From JAXLYX01 sp046351215 (GTDB lineage: Bacteria > Myxococcota_A > Polyangia > Polyangiales > Houyiibacteriaceae): DNA of 64,000 bases. The stretch spans positions 1 through 64,000 of the forward strand of contig JAXLYX010000019.1 in assembly GCA_046351215.1 (NCBI GenBank), given 5' to 3'. A program made the translations under genes and the position numbers. Shown here in pieces: positions 18,254-27,631 of the stretch (the first letter of the stretch is position 1; every line of letters begins with the position of its first letter). The notes under the pieces were generated by a model that saw nothing but the letters and a program-made list of their open reading frames with translations, was not told the DNA's origin and did not search any database.

Positions 18254-19200
18254 AGATCCTCGTCCTCGGGGCCGGGGCGGTGGGGCAGGTCTTCGCGACG
18301 CACCTCCGCCGCAGCGGTGCGTACGTCGCCCTCTACGTGAAGCCGAAGCATGCCGAGGCCTGCCAGCGCGGCCTCACGCTCTACAGCCATCGGCTCTTCC
18401 GCCGGCACACGGTCGAGACCCTGCACCCCGACGACGTCTACACGACGCTCGACGAGGTCGCGGGGCAGCGCTGGGATCAGGTCTGGCTCTGCGTCTCGAC
18501 CGCCGCGCTCGAGGGCGAATGGCTCGATCCGCTGCTCGAGGCGATCGGCGACGCGACCCTCGTCTGCCCACAGCCGGGCCTGCACGTGCTCGAGAGGGTC
18601 TCGCACATCGTGCCGCCCCAGCAGGTGGTCTCCGGCACGATCGGGTTCATGAGCTACCAGGCGCCGCTGCCCGGCGAGGCGCTCGATCCCGGCGTCGCCT
18701 ACCTCTTCCCGCCGCTCGGTGCGAGCCGCTTCAGCGGCCATCCGGATCGCGTGGATCCGGTCGTCGCGGCGCTCCGGCGCGGCGGATGCCCGGCGCGCGT
18801 CGTGCGCGACGCGCGGGCGACGCTCGCCTATTCCTCGGCCTTCCTCCTGCCCCACGTCGCCGCGCTCGAGGGCGCCGGTTGGACCTTCGAGGATCTCCGG
18901 CACGGCCCGTGGCTCCGCCTCGCTTCGCGCGCATGCGCCGAGGCCATGCGGGTGGTGCGCACCGAGCTCGGCGTACGCCTCCCCTGGTACCGGATCTTCG
19001 CCCAACCGACGCTCGTGCGGATCGCGACGTTGGTCCTGCCGATCCTCCTGCCCTTCGACGTCGAGCGCTTCGCCCGGTACCACTTCACGAAGATCGGGGA
19101 TCAGAACCGCCTCGTGATGCAGGGTCTGTACGAAGGCGCACGTCAGCACGGCATCGAAGCTCCGGGGCTCACCGAGCTCTACGAGCGCGTCTACGGCTGA
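18250..19200 (+). CDS. Ketopantoate reductase-like (ApbA/PanE family) dehydrogenase
   Basis: This 316-residue protein has an N-terminal Rossmann domain with GAGAVG at residues 7-12 and a helical C-terminal domain of the ApbA/PanE type. PanE reduces 2-dehydropantoate to pantoate with NADPH for coenzyme A synthesis. The C-terminal half is divergent (a hydrophobic TLVLPILLPF stretch), so a different 2-oxo acid substrate is possible. The start is inside the stop codon of the FHA/sigma-54 regulator (ATGA overlap), an unusual coupling of a regulator and a metabolic enzyme. Confidence 0.75.
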
Positions 19201-19234
19201 GGGGGCGCCGAGTCGCGTCGACGGCCGGCCCGCG

Positions 19235-19255
19235 CCCTTCCTCCTGACGGAAGGG
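19235..19255 (+). terminator. Short hairpin after the PanE-like gene
   Basis: CCCTTCC (19235-19241) pairs with GGAAGGG (19249-19255) across a seven-base loop, 34 bases after the stop of the preceding gene. There is no T run, so termination is only suggested by position. Confidence 0.3.
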
Positions 19256-19295
19256 GCCGTCCCGTGCGACCCTTCGAGGGGACCGGAGGATCGAC

Positions 19296-21716
19296 GTGAG
19301 GACTGGCCGGGCGGCCTATGTTCGAGAGGGGCTCCTCTTGGCCGTGACGTACTTCGTCTCGGGGTACCTCGGGCTGCGCCTCGCGACCATCGGGGGCGCC
19401 GTCACGCTCTTCTGGCCGCCGACCGGCCTCTCCATCGCGGTGCTCACCGCGCGCGGCCTCGGGCTCTTCCCCTTCGTCATGGTCGGCTCGTTCGCGGTGA
19501 ACCTCGTCGCGATGGGCGACGTGCCGACGAGCCTCTTGGTCTGCGTCGGGAACACGCTCGAGGCGGTGCTCGGCGCGACGTTGCTCCGGGGCCCCTTCGC
19601 GATCCGTCCGGACTTCGGCCGACAGCGCGACGTCCTCGCGCTCGGCGCCGCGACCGCGCTCGCTTCGCTGGTCGCCGCCGCCATCGGCGCGACGGCCCTT
19701 CGCATGCGTGGGGTCTCCCTGCCGTTCGAGCAGATCGCGCGCGTGTGGTGGATGGGGGACGCCGCCTCGGGCCTCGCGGTCGCGCCGGCCGTGCTCACCT
19801 GGCTCGCGCCGGAGACGGAGATGCGCCGCGTCTCGAGGCGTTTCCTCGTCCTCTTCGGCCTCGGCGTCGCCGTCAGCATCGCGTTCGTCTTCCTGATCCG
19901 GTTCGCCGAGCCGCGCACCGCGCACCCCTTCCTCTCGCTGCCCTTCGGCTTCGTCGTGGTCGCCGCGCTGCGGCTCGGACCGCGCGGCGCGACGACGACG
20001 CTCCTCGCGGTCGCCGCGGTGGCCGTCGTCGGCACGGCCGACGGCCGTGGGCCCTACGCGGACGCCGATCCCCAGGTCTCGATGCGACTCGTCTGGAGCG
20101 GTATCGCGATCGCGTCCGTGGCCATGCTCCTCCTCTCGTCGGTGGTCGCCGAGCGCGTCCGCGCCCAGGCGGCCCACGAGGCGGTGCAGGCGCGCTTCGC
20201 GGCGGCGTTCGAGCACGCGCCCGTCGGCATCGCGCTCGTGGATCTCGGTCCTCGGTTCGTGCTCGTGAACTCGAGGCTCGCGGAGATCCTCGGCCGACGG
20301 CCCGACGAGCTCGTGGGCACCTCGGTCGACGACGTGCTCGGGCGCGGCGTCCGCCGGGAGATCGCCCACGCCCTCTCGGACGCCATCGCGGCCGGGGCTC
20401 CGTACGCCGAGGCCAGCGTCGAGGTCGTGGGCGCCCACGGGGTCAAGCACCGCTGCGACGTCCGCTTCACCGTGCTCAGCGAGGCGGACGAGGTCGTCGG
20501 CTTCGTGGCGCACGTCGAGGACGTCACCGATCGCGACAAGGATCGCCGCGAGCGCGCCGCCCTCGAGCGCCGCGTGGTCGAGGCGCAGCGCATGGAGAGC
20601 ATCGGCAGCCTCGCGGGGGGCGTCGCGCACGACTTCAACAACATGCTCCAGGCGATCCTCGGGAACATCGATCTGGCGCGGGCGGCGATCCGCCGCGGAC
20701 AGGAAGCGGAGCGCTACCTCGTCCGCGCCTCCGATGCGGGCGATCGGGCGGCACGGCTCACGCAGCAGCTCCTCACCTTCAGCCGGCGACGCCCGGCGGA
20801 GCTCGAGGTCCTCGATCTCGCCGAGACCGTGGAGTCCGTGAGCTCGATGATCCGTCGTCTCCTCCCCGAGAGCATCCACCTCGAGCTCGAGCTCCCGCCC
20901 AAGCCGGTCTGGGTGCGCGCGGACGCGGGGCAGGTCGAGCAGGTCGTCATGAACCTCGTAGTGAACGCGCGGGACGCGATGCCGTCGGGAGGGCGCGTCG
21001 TCGTCTCCGTCGCCGAGCTCGTGGGCGGCCCGAAGCCGGTAGCCGAGCTGCGCGTGGAGGACGAAGGAGAGGGCATCGCTCCCGCCGTGCGGCAGCGGAT
21101 GTTCGATCCCTTCTTCACGACCAAGCCGCTCGGAAAGGGCACGGGTCTCGGCCTCTCCGTCGTCTACGGGATCGTGACGGATCACGGAGGGACGGTCGAC
21201 GTCGACTCGACCTACGGGAAGGGGGCCGCGTTCGTCGTGCGTCTGCCGATGACGGGACCTCCCGAGCGACGCGAGCGTCCGCGCTCGGAGCGGCCGAAGA
21301 CCGAGACGGGCGTCGAACGGATCCTCGTCGTCGAGGACGAGGAGGTCGTCCGCAACGTCGTCCACTCGATCCTCGAGGACGCCGGCTACGACGTGGTCGT
21401 CGCGTCGAACGGGAAGGAGGCCCTGGAGCTCCTCGCGCAGGATGCCGAGGTCGATCTCGTGGTCCTCGACGTCGTCATGCCCGTGCTCGGCGGGAGGCCC
21501 ACGTACGAACGCCTGCGCGTCCTGCATCCGACGATCCCCGTCCTCTTCACGAGCGGCTACGCGGACGACGAGCTCGGGCCGGACTTCCTCGAGCACGAGA
21601 AGATCCGCATCCTCCGCAAGCCCTACGATCGGAGCACGCTGCTCGCGCGGGTCCGGGAGCGCCTCGACTCCGCGGCGGCCGAGGCGCCGTCCGACTCCGT
21701 GCCGCCTCCGGCCTGA
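19296..21716 (+). CDS. MASE1-PAS hybrid sensor histidine kinase with receiver domain
   Basis: This 806-residue membrane protein starts at GTG 19296, with GGAGG seven bases upstream. The order is MASE1 membrane sensor (about 10-290, eight or so hydrophobic helices, GGAVTLFWPPTGLSIAVL typical), a PAS domain (about 300-420), HisKA with His445 in GGVAHDFNNML, and HATPase_c with N, G1 and G2 boxes (NLVVNARDAMP, DEGEGI, GTGLGLSVVYGI). A C-terminal receiver has phosphoacceptor Asp725 in VVLDVVMP. It can autophosphorylate and pass phosphate to its own receiver. No separate output gene is adjacent, so the target is unknown. The stop lies two bases from the end of the convergent PEP carboxylase gene. 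Confidence 0.93.
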   Translation: MRTGRAAYVREGLLLAVTYFVSGYLGLRLATIGGAVTLFWPPTGLSIAVLTARGLGLFPFVMVGSFAVNLVAMGDVPTSLLVCVGNTLEAVLGATLLRGPFAIRPDFGRQRDVLALGAATALASLVAAAIGATALRMRGVSLPFEQIARVWWMGDAASGLAVAPAVLTWLAPETEMRRVSRRFLVLFGLGVAVSIAFVFLIRFAEPRTAHPFLSLPFGFVVVAALRLGPRGATTTLLAVAAVAVVGTADGRGPYADADPQVSMRLVWSGIAIASVAMLLLSSVVAERVRAQAAHEAVQARFAAAFEHAPVGIALVDLGPRFVLVNSRLAEILGRRPDELVGTSVDDVLGRGVRREIAHALSDAIAAGAPYAEASVEVVGAHGVKHRCDVRFTVLSEADEVVGFVAHVEDVTDRDKDRRERAALERRVVEAQRMESIGSLAGGVAHDFNNMLQAILGNIDLARAAIRRGQEAERYLVRASDAGDRAARLTQQLLTFSRRRPAELEVLDLAETVESVSSMIRRLLPESIHLELELPPKPVWVRADAGQVEQVVMNLVVNARDAMPSGGRVVVSVAELVGGPKPVAELRVEDEGEGIAPAVRQRMFDPFFTTKPLGKGTGLGLSVVYGIVTDHGGTVDVDSTYGKGAAFVVRLPMTGPPERRERPRSERPKTETGVERILVVEDEEVVRNVVHSILEDAGYDVVVASNGKEALELLAQDAEVDLVVLDVVMPVLGGRPTYERLRVLHPTIPVLFTSGYADDELGPDFLEHEKIRILRKPYDRSTLLARVRERLDSAAAEAPSDSVPPPA

Positions 21717-21718
21717 GG

Positions 21719-24436
21719 TCAGCCGGTGTTGCGGAGGCCTGCCGCGATGCCGTTGATCGTCAGCAGGATCGCCCGGTCGAGGCTCTCGGGCACGGCCTCG
21801 CCCTTCGACGCGAGCTCCCGCTTGCGTCGCAAGAGCTCGACCTGCACGAAGCTCATCGGATCCACGTAGGGGTTCCGGAGCTCGATGGAGCGGGCCAGCA
21901 CGGGCTGCTTGGAGAGGAGCGAGTCGGTGTCCTCGATGCGCTCGATCGCTCGCACGGCGCGCGTGTGATCGAGGGCGATCCGGCCGAACATGCGAGCGCC
22001 GAGCTCGCGGTCCGGCACGAGCGAGGCGTAGTGCTGGGCGATGCGCATGTCGGCCACGGCGAGGGCCACCGCCATCGCGTCGACCGTCGTCGCGAAGAAG
22101 GGCCAGCGTGCCTTCATCCGACGGGCGAAGTCGACGCCTCGGGTGGAGAGCAGGTGCTCGAGGGCCTCGCCGCCGCCGAACCAGCCGGGTACGTTCTGTC
22201 GGGACTGCGTCCAGGCGAAGACCCACGGGATCGCGCGCAGGTCCTCGAGGGAGGCCGCGCCCGTCCGTCGCGCGGGACGGGAGCCGATCGGGAGCGCGCC
22301 GATCTCCGAGAGCGGCGTGGAGGCCGTGTAGTACTCGAGGAAGTCGGGATCGCGCACGAGCCCTCGGTACGCTGCGAGCGCGACCTTCGACAGCTCGGCG
22401 AACGCCGACTCGTACTCGGCGAGCTCGCTCTCGTCGGGATAGTCGGTCACGAGGGAGGCGACGATCACGCCGCCCGCCGTCTGCTCGAGGTTCCGCTCGG
22501 CGACCTCCGGCAGGAGGTACTTCCAGCCGATGACCTCGCCCTGCTCGGTGATCTTGAAGCGGCCGGCGATCGACCCGGGTGGAAGACCCTCGATCGCGCG
22601 GCGCGAAGGCCCTCCGCCGCGGCCGATCGACCCTCCGCGGCCGTGGAAGACGCGGATCGCGATGCCGTGGCGATCGCCCACGTCGACGAGCCGCTTCTGG
22701 GCCTCGTAGAGGGCGAACGAAGACGAGAGGATGCCCGCGTCCTTGTTCGAGTCGGAGTAGCCGATCATCACCTCCTGCACGTTCCCGCGCAGCCCGAGGT
22801 AGGTCCGGTACACCGGATCCGCGAACGCGGTGTCGAGCTCGCGGGGGCAGCGTTCGAGGTCGTCGAGGGTCTCGAAGAGAGGGACGACGGAGACGTCCGC
22901 GATGCCTTCCTCGGGCCGGTACACGCCGGCGATCCGCGCGAGCACGAGCGTCGCGAGAAGGTCCTCGTGGCCGTGGGCCATGCTGAGGATGAAGGACTCG
23001 GCGCTCTCCCGCGTGACCCGGGCGCGCATCGCGGAGACCGCTTCGAGCGCGCGCATGCCCGGGCAGTCGGGGCGGGCGGGGACGCGCCTCTCGACCAGCG
23101 CGGCATGGAGCGTCCCGGCGTCCGCGGTGCGCCCTTCCGGGAGCCAGAGGGCCCTCGCCACGGCCTCGCGCACCCAATGCGAGCCCACCCGGATGTCGAG
23201 GCGCGCGAAATGGAAGCCGAAGACCTCGACCTGGCGCCTCAGCGAGCGCACCTGCCGGAGGCCCGCGTTCGTGCCGCGGTTCGCGGCGAGCGAGCGCTCG
23301 ATCACGCGCAGGTCCGCCACGAGCTCGGCCGGCGACGCGTAGCCGTGGGAGGCCTCGACCTTCTCGCCCGCGCGACCGCGGACGAAGCCGTCCCTCGTCG
23401 CCCGGAGGCGGGCTTCCATCCAGCGCAGCTTCCGGCGGTAGGGCTCCCGATCCGTGCGCGGATCCTGGTAGGCCGCGAGCTCCGGGAGCGCGTCGTGATC
23501 GGCGGCGATCGAGGCCCTCAGCTCGTCGCTCACGTCGACGCGGACGAGGCTCTGGGAGAGGACCTCGCCGAGCTCCTCGAGCCGCGCGAGGTGCTGACCC
23601 GTGGCGCGGGCCGCGAACGCGTAGGCGGTGTCGAGCGCGACCTCGGGAGTGACGTTCGGATTCCCGTCCATGTCGGCTCCGACCCACGAGCCGAAGCGGA
23701 GGAACGACGGGATCTCGAGGGTGCCCCCGAACGCGCCGGAGAGGCTCTCCTCGACCGACTCGTAGAAGCGGGGCACGAGCGGGTAGAGGATCTCCTCGAG
23801 GTAGAAGAGGACGTTCTTCACCTCGTCGCCGACGCGGGGCTTCGCATGCCTGATCTCGTCCGTCTGCCAGAGGATCGCGATCTCCTCCCGGAGCCTCCGC
23901 TCGACGTCGCGGCGCTCGGCCGGCGTCAGCGCGACGAGCTCGAGCCGCTCGAGCAGGTCGGTGATGCGCCGATGCTTCTCGAGGACCGTGCTCCGCTGCG
24001 CCTCGGTGGGATGGGCCGTGAAGACGAGCTCGATCGAGAGGTCCCGGAGGGTCTCCTCGAGCGTCTCCCGCGAGACGCGGCCCGAGAGCCGGCGGAAGTG
24101 ATCGGCGAGGTCCCCGGCCTGGGTCGTCCCCGCGTGGCCGTGGGCGCGGCGGCGCCGCACGCGGTGGTACTGCTCGGCCAGGTTCACGAGCTGGAAGTAG
24201 TGGGCGAACGCCCGTGCCACGCGCTCGGCGGTCGCGACGTCGAGCTCCGCGACCGCCGCTCGGAGGGCGTCGTCGAGCGCGTCCTCGCGCTCCGTCGTCC
24301 GACGTTCCTTCGCCAGGCCGCGGAGGCGCTCCTCGAGGGCGAGGAGCCCGTCCCCCTCGAGCTCGACCAGGGTGTCGCCCAGGATCGTCCCGAGGAAGGA
24401 GACGTTCCGTCGCAGGGGTTCGAACGCGTCCGTCAT
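21719..24436 (-). CDS. ppc: Phosphoenolpyruvate carboxylase
   Basis: This 905-residue enzyme has the standard length. Catalytic His142 lies in VFTAHPTEAQRSTVL. The second signature is IGYSDSNKDAGILSS, with FHGRGGSIGRGGGP as the flexible glycine loop, and the C terminus ends in the invariant NTG (GLRNTG), which enters the active site. It carboxylates PEP to oxaloacetate to refill the TCA cycle. ATG 24436 gives the usual short N terminus. It stands alone, convergent with the hybrid kinase. Confidence 0.97.
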   Translation of the reverse strand: MTDAFEPLRRNVSFLGTILGDTLVELEGDGLLALEERLRGLAKERRTTEREDALDDALRAAVAELDVATAERVARAFAHYFQLVNLAEQYHRVRRRRAHGHAGTTQAGDLADHFRRLSGRVSRETLEETLRDLSIELVFTAHPTEAQRSTVLEKHRRITDLLERLELVALTPAERRDVERRLREEIAILWQTDEIRHAKPRVGDEVKNVLFYLEEILYPLVPRFYESVEESLSGAFGGTLEIPSFLRFGSWVGADMDGNPNVTPEVALDTAYAFAARATGQHLARLEELGEVLSQSLVRVDVSDELRASIAADHDALPELAAYQDPRTDREPYRRKLRWMEARLRATRDGFVRGRAGEKVEASHGYASPAELVADLRVIERSLAANRGTNAGLRQVRSLRRQVEVFGFHFARLDIRVGSHWVREAVARALWLPEGRTADAGTLHAALVERRVPARPDCPGMRALEAVSAMRARVTRESAESFILSMAHGHEDLLATLVLARIAGVYRPEEGIADVSVVPLFETLDDLERCPRELDTAFADPVYRTYLGLRGNVQEVMIGYSDSNKDAGILSSSFALYEAQKRLVDVGDRHGIAIRVFHGRGGSIGRGGGPSRRAIEGLPPGSIAGRFKITEQGEVIGWKYLLPEVAERNLEQTAGGVIVASLVTDYPDESELAEYESAFAELSKVALAAYRGLVRDPDFLEYYTASTPLSEIGALPIGSRPARRTGAASLEDLRAIPWVFAWTQSRQNVPGWFGGGEALEHLLSTRGVDFARRMKARWPFFATTVDAMAVALAVADMRIAQHYASLVPDRELGARMFGRIALDHTRAVRAIERIEDTDSLLSKQPVLARSIELRNPYVDPMSFVQVELLRRKRELASKGEAVPESLDRAILLTINGIAAGLRNTG

Positions 24437-24495
24437 GGAAGACGCGTAGGGCCGCGCCGCGAGGGCCGCAACTCGTCGCGCGGAAGGCGGCCGCC

Positions 24496-24945
24496 TCAGC
24501 CCTCGACGCCGCGCCCGGTCCTCGCGCGATCGGCGAACGGGGTCTCGCGCCCGTCCTCCGGACGCCGATAGCGCATCGATCCGGCGCGGTCGGAGCTCGG
24601 CCCCGTGTCGCTGTCGCCTTGGACGGGGGGACGCGGACCCCTCCTTCCCCGGGCCGGATCGGCGTCGGGGCCCGTGTCCGTGTCGGACACGCTCGAGCCC
24701 CCGTCGGGCGTCGTTCCCGCGTCCGGCGGAGCGCCGCCGGTCGGGGCCGCGCCCGCATCCGGCGTACCCGCTCGCCTCCGCCGCGAGGGGGCGGCCTGCG
24801 CGGGCGAGGCGACGCTCGCGAGACCCACCGCCGCGGCCGCGGCCCCGAGGACGGTGGCGCCGACCAAGGACAGCGCGGTGCGCCTTCCGACGTGCGTGGA
24901 GGATTCGATCTCGTCCGGGTGGAGGGTCTTCGTCGTGCGAGGCAT
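24496..24945 (-). CDS. Hypothetical exported protein with Tat-like signal
   Basis: This 149-residue protein carries a twin-arginine-like leader: GRRTALSLVGATVLGAAAAA at about 20-39, followed by a possible cleavage site after SPAQA near residue 52. The mature part is low complexity, rich in Pro, Gly, Asp, Thr and Arg with no domain I recognise. Such short, disordered exported proteins are common in myxobacteria. It is 49 bp from ppc and 50 bp from the LplT-like gene on the same strand. Codon use fits the neighbours; whether it folds or binds metal cannot be told. Confidence 0.55.
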   Translation of the reverse strand: MPRTTKTLHPDEIESSTHVGRRTALSLVGATVLGAAAAAVGLASVASPAQAAPSRRRRAGTPDAGAAPTGGAPPDAGTTPDGGSSVSDTDTGPDADPARGRRGPRPPVQGDSDTGPSSDRAGSMRYRRPEDGRETPFADRARTGRGVEG

Positions 24946-24995
24946 CGCGCGACGCTACCAGAGCCGCCTCGGCGCCGACATCCCCGGGGAGGGGC

Positions 24996-26243
24996 TCAGT
25001 GGAGGGGGATCTCGCCGTGGACCTTGCGCTCGTGCTTCAGCATCTGCTGCACGGCCAGCATGGTCCCCGCCACGAACGAGCCGAAGATCGCGATGATCAC
25101 GTAGATCGAGAGCTCCGCGTAGAGCAGGGCCGAGTAGCCGGCCGTCATCGCGATGATGCTCAGGTTCTCGTTGAAGTTCTGGACCGAGATCGACTGTCCG
25201 GCGTTCATCAGAACGTGGCCGCGGTGCTGGAGCAGCGCGTTCATCGGCACGACGAAGAAACCGCCTAGCCCGCCGACGATCACCATCAGCACGAGGGCGA
25301 CCGCCACGCTCTTCACGGGGATCATCAGGATGACGAAGAGGCCCATGAAGATCCCGACCGGGACCACCTTCACGGCGTCTTTCAGCGAGAGGCGGCGGGC
25401 CGCGACGACCGCGCCGAGCGCGACGCCGACCGCGACGACCGCCTGGAGCTTGCTCGCCTTGGCGAGCGGTATGCCCATCGCGATCTCGAGCCAGCGGATC
25501 ACGATGAACTGGAGGGTGGCGCCCGCGCCCCAGAAGAGCGTGGTCACGGTGAGCGAGATGCGGCCGTAGGGATCGCGCCAGAGCGCGAGGAAGCAGTGGC
25601 CGAACTCCTTCAGCATCGTGCCGGGGTGCCGGAGGAAGGGGCGCATCTCGACGCCCGTGAGGGGGACGAAGAGGTTGATGATCGCCGCCACGATGTACAC
25701 GAAGGCGAGCGCGCCGATCGCGAGCTGGGCTCCGCTCGTGATCCCCGTGTCGAAGCCGGGGAGATCGATCGACTGCAGGAAGAGGATCGCGTCCTCGCCG
25801 ATGAGCATGCCGCCCGTCACCACGCCGAGGATGATCGCGGCGACCGTCAGGCCCTCGATCCATCCGTTCGCGACGACGAGCTGCTCCGCCGGGAGCAGCT
25901 CGGTGAGGATGCCGTACTTGGCCGGCGAGTACGCGGCCGCGCCGAAGCCGACCACCGCGTACGCGGCGATCGGCGAGACCCCGAAGTACATCGCGAGGCA
26001 GCCGACGATCTTGATGCCGTTCGAGATGAACATCACACGGCCCTTGGGCTGCGAGTCCGCGAACGCGCCGACGAAGGGCGCGAGCACGACGTACGACACC
26101 GTGAAGAAGAGCTTCAGGTGGGGCGTGAGCCACGGGGCCGCGGCCTGCTCCTCGAGCATCTTCATGGCAGCGACCAGGAGGGCGTTGTCGGCGAGCGCGG
26201 AGAAGAACTGCGCCGCCATGATCGTGTAGAAACCGCGCTTCAT
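24996..26243 (-). CDS. LplT-like lysophospholipid / MFS transporter
   Basis: This 415-residue membrane protein has about twelve hydrophobic segments. The N terminus MKRGFYTIMAAQFFSALADNALL, the YSPAKYGILTELLP segment and VPMNALLQHRGHVLMNAGQSISVQNFNEN near the end are typical of LplT, the flippase that returns lysophosphatidylethanolamine to the inner leaflet. ATG 26243 begins the conserved family N terminus; upstream starts at 26261 and 26312 are possible but add unconserved residues. The usual partner acyltransferase (Aas) is not next to it. It is divergent from the L,D-transpeptidase gene, 97 bp away. Confidence 0.85.
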   Translation of the reverse strand: MKRGFYTIMAAQFFSALADNALLVAAMKMLEEQAAAPWLTPHLKLFFTVSYVVLAPFVGAFADSQPKGRVMFISNGIKIVGCLAMYFGVSPIAAYAVVGFGAAAYSPAKYGILTELLPAEQLVVANGWIEGLTVAAIILGVVTGGMLIGEDAILFLQSIDLPGFDTGITSGAQLAIGALAFVYIVAAIINLFVPLTGVEMRPFLRHPGTMLKEFGHCFLALWRDPYGRISLTVTTLFWGAGATLQFIVIRWLEIAMGIPLAKASKLQAVVAVGVALGAVVAARRLSLKDAVKVVPVGIFMGLFVILMIPVKSVAVALVLMVIVGGLGGFFVVPMNALLQHRGHVLMNAGQSISVQNFNENLSIIAMTAGYSALLYAELSIYVIIAIFGSFVAGTMLAVQQMLKHERKVHGEIPLH

Positions 26244-26325
26244 CGGGGAGGGCGCCCGCATCCTGACCCAGATCGGGGCGGGAGGCGACCTGCGCCGGGA
26301 AAAGGCGGTCACGCCGGTGAGCGGC

Positions 26326-26331
26326 TATACT
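26326..26331 (+). promoter_or_regulatory. Candidate -10 element just before the L,D-transpeptidase start
   Basis: TATACT stands out in G+C-rich sequence nine bases before GTG 26341. Transcription from it would start within about three bases of that GTG, which would give a leaderless or nearly leaderless mRNA. No good -35 is visible. Confidence 0.35.
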
Positions 26332-26340
26332 CGGCGGGCC

Positions 26341-27567
26341 GTGCGCGCCTCGACGATCCCCCCGATCCTCGCCCTCGTCTCCGCGCTCGCCTTCGTCCCG
26401 CGCCTCGGCGCCGAGGACCTCGTCCCCGCACCCCCCTCCACCCGCTCGGTCGAGCTCGTCGACCGGCACGTGCCCGTCTACGCCGAGCCCCGCGACGGCG
26501 CTCGCAGGCGCGGGACCGTGGCCCTCGGGACGCGCCTGCCCTACCTGCGCCGCGTGTCCGGCTCCGGCTGCGAGACCGGGGTCTGGGTCGAGGTCGGGCC
26601 CTCCCTCTTCGCCTGCGAGGAGCTGGTTCGATACTCCGCCCTCGAGCCCGCCGGCGTGCCCCAGCCGCCGATGGCGGCGGGTGCGCTCCTGCCGTTCCAG
26701 TACGTCTTCGTCCGTGACGACGGCGCGCATGGGTATGCCGAGCCGAGTCACTATTTCGCGGACGATTTCGTCGAGACCTTCGGCGAGGGCTTCGGCCTCG
26801 TGATGCTCGGACAGCGCACGCTCGAGGGCGTCTCCTTCGTGAGACTCCACCGGGGCACGTGGGTCTCCTCCGAGTCGGTGTCGCGCGTGCGCGGGAGCAG
26901 CTTCGAGGGCACGGCCCTCTCGGAGGGAAAGCCGCTCGACTTCGCCTTCGTCCGCACTCCACGCGCGATCGTCGCGAGCGCGCCCGGCGGACGCACCATC
27001 CGTCGGGCCGGGCGCCGCGAGATCGTCACCGTCGCCGCGGTGGAGGGCGCGTGGGCGCTGCTCGCCGACGGGACCGCGATCCGCCTCGAGGATCTGAACC
27101 GCCCCGAGCTCGCCCAGCGACCCGAGGGCGTCGAGGGCCACGAGCGTTGGATCGACGTCAGCGTCTCGGAGCAGGTGCTCGTGGCCTACGAAGGCGATCG
27201 TCCCGTCTTCGTGACGCTCGTCTCCACCGGCGCGCGGAGGCCCCACAGCGAGACCCCGATCGGCACCTTCCGCATCTGGGCCAAGCTGGCCACGTCGGAC
27301 ATGGGGAACACCGAGGATGCGGGCGCCGAGTCCTACTACCTGATCGAGAACGTGCCCTGGGTGCAGTTCTTCGAGGGCGCCAACGGCCTCCACGCCGCCT
27401 TCTGGCACGACGACTTCGGCCATCGCCGCAGCCACGGCTGCGTGAACCTCTCGCCGAAGGACGCGCGCTTCCTCTTCGGCTTCACCGCACCCACGGTTCC
27501 GGACGGGTACGAGGCCTACCTACCCACCGCCGACGAGCGACCGACCGTCGTCCGCGTCCGGGAGTGA
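26341..27567 (+). CDS. L,D-transpeptidase (YkuD domain), exported
   Basis: This is a 408-residue protein from GTG 26341. The N terminus (MRASTIPPILALVSALAFVP, then RLGA) is a signal peptide. Residues 35-270 have SH3-like beta segments. The C-terminal YkuD domain (about 275-395) carries HRRSHGCVNL with catalytic Cys367. Such enzymes form 3-3 cross-links in peptidoglycan or attach lipoproteins to it, in the periplasm. A GTG at 26317 is an alternative start but would include the likely -10 element. It shares the strand with dapF downstream (64-bp gap), whose product supplies meso-diaminopimelate, the residue this class cross-links. Confidence 0.88.
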   Translation: MRASTIPPILALVSALAFVPRLGAEDLVPAPPSTRSVELVDRHVPVYAEPRDGARRRGTVALGTRLPYLRRVSGSGCETGVWVEVGPSLFACEELVRYSALEPAGVPQPPMAAGALLPFQYVFVRDDGAHGYAEPSHYFADDFVETFGEGFGLVMLGQRTLEGVSFVRLHRGTWVSSESVSRVRGSSFEGTALSEGKPLDFAFVRTPRAIVASAPGGRTIRRAGRREIVTVAAVEGAWALLADGTAIRLEDLNRPELAQRPEGVEGHERWIDVSVSEQVLVAYEGDRPVFVTLVSTGARRPHSETPIGTFRIWAKLATSDMGNTEDAGAESYYLIENVPWVQFFEGANGLHAAFWHDDFGHRRSHGCVNLSPKDARFLFGFTAPTVPDGYEAYLPTADERPTVVRVRE

Positions 27568-27631
27568 CGCATTCCTGTGGAACCGCCCAGGTCCTGCCTG
27601 TAAATTCGCGAGCCTGGTCACGGAGCGCGCC

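Noticed and set aside
19191..24758. A very long open frame (about 1855 codons) on the minus strand across the hybrid kinase and ppc genes
   Set aside because: Composition is Arg/Gly/Asp-rich without domains, and it lies antisense or out of frame to two clear enzymes. In 70 percent G+C DNA stop codons are rare in shadow frames.
26243..26312. N-terminal extension of the LplT-like transporter up to 26312
   Set aside because: The added residues are Arg/Pro-rich and unlike the family. MKRGFYT at 26243 is the conserved start.
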